This document shows, in pieces, positions 61,430-64,000 of a DNA stretch of 64,000 nucleotides. Below the pieces are notes generated by a model. The model did no database searches. It saw nothing but the letters and a program-made list of their open reading frames with translations, and had not been told where the DNA came from. Made by a program: the position numbers and the translations under genes. Numbering within the stretch: the stretch's first letter is position 1; every line of letters begins with the position of its first letter. Source of the stretch: Devosia sp. (GTDB lineage: Bacteria > Pseudomonadota > Alphaproteobacteria > Rhizobiales > Devosiaceae); assembly GCF_025809055.1 (NCBI RefSeq), contig NZ_CP075529.1, positions 1,178,001 through 1,242,000 on the forward strand, given 5' to 3'.

Positions 61430-62932
61430 ATGCCGATATCCAGCAAGACCTTGGTGCGTTCGACCGCACTGCTGTTGCTCGTGGGCCTATTGGCCCTTGT
61501 CGGCATTGTCGGCACGACGATCTGGCTGGTCGAACGCACCCAACTTTACTTCAACGAAGTGATCGAAGCCCGCGAGGCCCGTTCTGCGGCGGTGGACCTG
61601 CGGGCCATGGTGCAGGACGCCATTGCCAGCGAGCGCGGCTATATCATCACCCAGGACAACAAATATCTGGAGCCCTATCTGGCGGCCGTTCCGCAGATCG
61701 ACGAAACCCTGGCGCGCCTTGAATCCGTGCTCCTGCCCTACCCGCAAGCCGCCGAACCCATGCAGCAATTGCGTGAGGACATCACGTTCAAGCTGAGCGA
61801 AATGGCCCGCATCGTCGATCTGGTTCAGGGCGGACAGCGCGCTGAGGCCGCCGAGATCATCCGGACCGACACCGGCAAGGAAGCGATGGACCGGGCCAAT
61901 ACCTTCTTTGCCGGCCTGATTTCCGCCGCCGATATGCGCCTCGAACAAGGTGCTGACGACCAGCGCTCGACGGCCAACCTCTTGCGCATTGTCTCGGTAG
62001 TCGGCGCCCTGGTGATTTTCGGAGTGGTGGGCGGGGCCATCGTGGTGGCCCTGAAATACACCCAGGAAATCGCCAATGCGCGGCGGGAGGTCGAGGAGGC
62101 CAATCTTGGCCTCGAAGCGCGTGTTCTCGAACGCACGGCCGACCTGGGCAAGGCCAATGAGGAAATCCAGCGCTTTGCCTATATCGTGACTCACGACCTG
62201 CGTGCGCCGCTGGTGAACATCATGGGCTTTACCAGCGAGCTCGAAACCGGGGTCGAGGCGGTGAAGGCCTATATGGAAGGCCAGCCCGACAGCGCCGATC
62301 CAGAAGACCTCGAGGGCCAGCAGGCGCGCCTCGCCGCCACCGAGGACCTGCCCGAGGCTGTGACCTTCATCCGTGCCGCCACACGCAAGATGGATGGCCT
62401 GATCAATGCCATCCTGAAAATTTCGCGCGAAGGCCGGCGCCAGTTGAAGCCGGAAAAGGTCAACCTGGCCGAAGTCGCCGAAAACAGCGCTGCCGCCGTC
62501 CAGCACCAGGTCGCCGAGAGCGACGGCGCGGTCGAGACCGACATCCGCGTGCCCAACATCATCACGGACAAGCTCTCCATCGAGCAGGTCCTTGGCAATA
62601 TGCTGGACAATGCCGTGAAATATCGTGACCCTGAGCGACCATTGCGCATTGCCATTCGCGGCAGGCACACGACAGGGAACCGGGTCGTTCTCGAGATCGA
62701 GGACAATGGCCGGGGCATCGCCGATACCGACCATGAGCGGGTATTCGAGCTGTTCCGCCGGTCCGGCTCGCAAACTCAACCGGGTGAGGGCATCGGGCTT
62801 GCCCATGTCCGCACCATGGTGCGCAGCCTTGGTGGAGATGTGACACTCAGATCCAAGCTTGGCGAGGGCACCACCTTTGTCATAAACCTGCCGCGCGACC
62901 TTCGCGGCTATATGGGGAGTACAGGCGCATGA
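61430..62932 (+). CDS. CHASE3-domain sensor histidine kinase
   Basis: 500 residues. Two membrane spans (about 10-32 and 188-210) enclose a CHASE3 sensor with ERGYIITQDNKYLEPY. A coiled coil then leads to the HisKA domain, with phospho-acceptor His in VTHDLRAPLVNIMGF, and an HATPase domain (N box QVLGNMLDNAVKY, G1 DNGRGI, G2 GEGIGLAH). It senses an unknown signal in the periplasm. The last four bases overlap the response regulator gene. Confidence 0.9.
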   Translation: MPISSKTLVRSTALLLLVGLLALVGIVGTTIWLVERTQLYFNEVIEAREARSAAVDLRAMVQDAIASERGYIITQDNKYLEPYLAAVPQIDETLARLESVLLPYPQAAEPMQQLREDITFKLSEMARIVDLVQGGQRAEAAEIIRTDTGKEAMDRANTFFAGLISAADMRLEQGADDQRSTANLLRIVSVVGALVIFGVVGGAIVVALKYTQEIANARREVEEANLGLEARVLERTADLGKANEEIQRFAYIVTHDLRAPLVNIMGFTSELETGVEAVKAYMEGQPDSADPEDLEGQQARLAATEDLPEAVTFIRAATRKMDGLINAILKISREGRRQLKPEKVNLAEVAENSAAAVQHQVAESDGAVETDIRVPNIITDKLSIEQVLGNMLDNAVKYRDPERPLRIAIRGRHTTGNRVVLEIEDNGRGIADTDHERVFELFRRSGSQTQPGEGIGLAHVRTMVRSLGGDVTLRSKLGEGTTFVINLPRDLRGYMGSTGA

Positions 62933-63372
62933 ACGACGGCCGTCCGGTGACCATCATCATGGTCGAAGACGATGAGGGCCATGCCCGTCTCATCGAGAAA
63001 AACATCCGCCGCGCCGGAGTCGGCAATGAAATCGTGCCCTTTGCCAATGGCACCGATGCGCTGGCCTACCTGCTGGGACCGGATGGTTCTGGCGCAGTCA
63101 ACAAGGGCCGTCAGCTCCTCGTGCTGCTCGACCTCAACCTGCCCGACATGACCGGCATCGACATCCTGGAAAAGGTCAAGGCCAACGAGCATACGCGCCG
63201 CTCGCCGGTCGTGGTGCTGACCACCACCGACGATCAGCGGGAAATCCAGCGCTGCTATGACCTCGGCGCCAATGTCTACATCACCAAGCCCGTCGACTAT
63301 GAAGGCTTTGCCAACGCCATCCGGCAGTTGGGGCTGTTCTTCTCGGTGATGCAGGTTCCGGAGGCGGACTGA
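62929..63372 (+). CDS. Single-domain response regulator (Rcp1-like)
   Basis: 147 residues, one receiver domain with no output domain. The acidic pair is VEDDEGH, the phospho-acceptor Asp is in VLLDLNLPDM, Thr in LTTTDD and Lys in ITKPVDY. It overlaps the kinase gene by four bases, so the two form a pair; the phosphate is probably passed on by phosphorelay. Confidence 0.9.
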   Translation: MNDGRPVTIIMVEDDEGHARLIEKNIRRAGVGNEIVPFANGTDALAYLLGPDGSGAVNKGRQLLVLLDLNLPDMTGIDILEKVKANEHTRRSPVVVLTTTDDQREIQRCYDLGANVYITKPVDYEGFANAIRQLGLFFSVMQVPEAD

Positions 63373-63378
63373 CCCGGC

Positions 63379-64000
63379 ATGCCCAACCGCACCCCGCATG
63401 TCCTCTATATTGACGACGATCCAGGCCTGGCCCGCCTGATCGAGAAAGCCATGCAGCGGCGCGGCTATCTGTTCTCCCATGCGGAGACGGCTGAGGCGGG
63501 GCTCGACCTCATGCGCAAGGGCGGCATCGACGTTGTTGCCCTCGATCACTACCTGCCGACCGGCACCGGGCTGGACGTGCTCAATGGCATGGAAGGGATC
63601 GAGGATCGCCCCTCGGTTGTTTACTGCACCGGTTCGGCCGAGACGGCGGTGGCCATTGCCGCGCTGAAGGCCGGCGCGACGGATTTCGTGCAGAAGACGC
63701 TCGATGCCGACTTCATGGAACTGCTGCTGGCGGCCATCGATCATGCTATAGATCGGGTGAAGCTCAACCGCGCCAAGGCCAAGGCCGAGCGCGACACCCA
63801 GGAGGCCCGCGAGCGCGCCGAGATGCTGCTCGGCGAGGTCAATCACCGGGTTGCCAATTCCCTGGCCATGGTCGCTGCCCTTGTCGGCCTGCAGGCCAAT
63901 GCGGTCGAGGATCCCGAGGCCAAGCGGGCGCTCAGCGAGACGCAGGCCCGTATCCAGGCCATCGCCGGTGTGCACCGGCATCTCTACACCTCAGATGACG
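63379..64000 (+). CDS. Receiver-HisKA_2 hybrid kinase (3' end cut by window)
   Basis: At least 207 residues. A receiver domain (YIDDDPGLAR, phospho-Asp in ALDHYLPTGTG, Lys in FVQKTLDAD) is followed by a coiled coil and a HisKA_2-type dimerisation domain, with the likely phospho-His in EVNHRVANSLAMVAALVGLQ. The catalytic HATPase is beyond the window. It starts seven bases after the response regulator and completes a three-gene signalling module. Confidence 0.85.
   Translation, partial: MPNRTPHVLYIDDDPGLARLIEKAMQRRGYLFSHAETAEAGLDLMRKGGIDVVALDHYLPTGTGLDVLNGMEGIEDRPSVVYCTGSAETAVAIAALKAGATDFVQKTLDADFMELLLAAIDHAIDRVKLNRAKAKAERDTQEARERAEMLLGEVNHRVANSLAMVAALVGLQANAVEDPEAKRALSETQARIQAIAGVHRHLYTSDD

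Noticed and set aside
1..64000. tRNA or rRNA genes, transposases, prophage
   Set aside because: I saw no cloverleaf with CCA-ready acceptor other than the tmRNA, no rRNA sequence, and no DDE or integrase motif; a covariance-model search would be decisive for tRNAs.

Overview
The window is about 64 kb of GC-rich, densely packed chromosome from an alphaproteobacterium of the order Hyphomicrobiales (Rhizobiales), most likely Devosia or a close relative. The evidence is a two-piece, circularly permuted tmRNA gene with an alpha-type SspB next to it, the order ftsZ-lpxC-bamD-recN-ligA, an FtsZ with a long linker and a rhizobial-type C-terminal tail, a Kup/Pit/hflKC/serB/miaA neighbourhood typical of the order, and several families of short palindromic intergenic repeats. 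The genus is an inference. Nothing looks like a plasmid, prophage or integrative element.

Layout. 0-12 kb: two alpha/beta hydrolases (the first cut by the window edge), an Old Yellow Enzyme, a Kup potassium transporter, a flavin reductase, pdxJ, the ilvBN operon with an unannotated leader peptide and attenuator, and a Pit phosphate transporter. 11.5-24.5 kb: Nudix hydrolase, cold-shock protein, small glycine-zipper lipoprotein, DUF423 and MATE membrane proteins, divergent miaA/serB, then folA-hflK-hflC and thyA-mazG-DUF4424-GNAT, which are separated by a GIY-YIG gene framed by repeats. 24.5-26 kb: ssrA, sspB, a ribbon-helix-helix protein and a 370-bp island of stacked repeats. 26-37.5 kb: a giant AsmA-like protein, a PcrA/UvrD helicase, a small monooxygenase, prmA, two tandem 43-44-residue proteins that are paralogues of each other, pepP and a secreted EF-hand-like protein.

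37.5-61.2 kb: ligA, recN, bamD, lpxC and a complete-looking but rearranged division and cell-wall (dcw) cluster, all read leftward: rsmH-ftsL-ftsI-murE-murF-mraY-[DUF4394]-ftsW-murG-murC-ddl-ftsQ-ftsA-[VOC gene, opposite strand]-ftsZ. Three usual members are not in their slots: mraZ before rsmH, murD between mraY and ftsW, and murB between murC and ddl. Most junctions in the cluster overlap by 1-4 bases, so translation is probably coupled. 61.4-64 kb: a CHASE3 histidine kinase, a single-domain response regulator and the start of a receiver-HisKA_2 kinase, read rightward.

The points I would look at first are the ilvBN leader peptide/attenuator, the GIY-YIG gene framed by two near-identical 100-bp repeats, the pair of tandem micro-proteins, the missing murB/murD slots, and the ssrA-sspB adjacency. 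I saw no tRNA, rRNA, CRISPR array or transposase. Start codons were adjusted by hand where a ribosome-binding site or family alignment argued for it; repeat and hairpin boundaries are read by eye.
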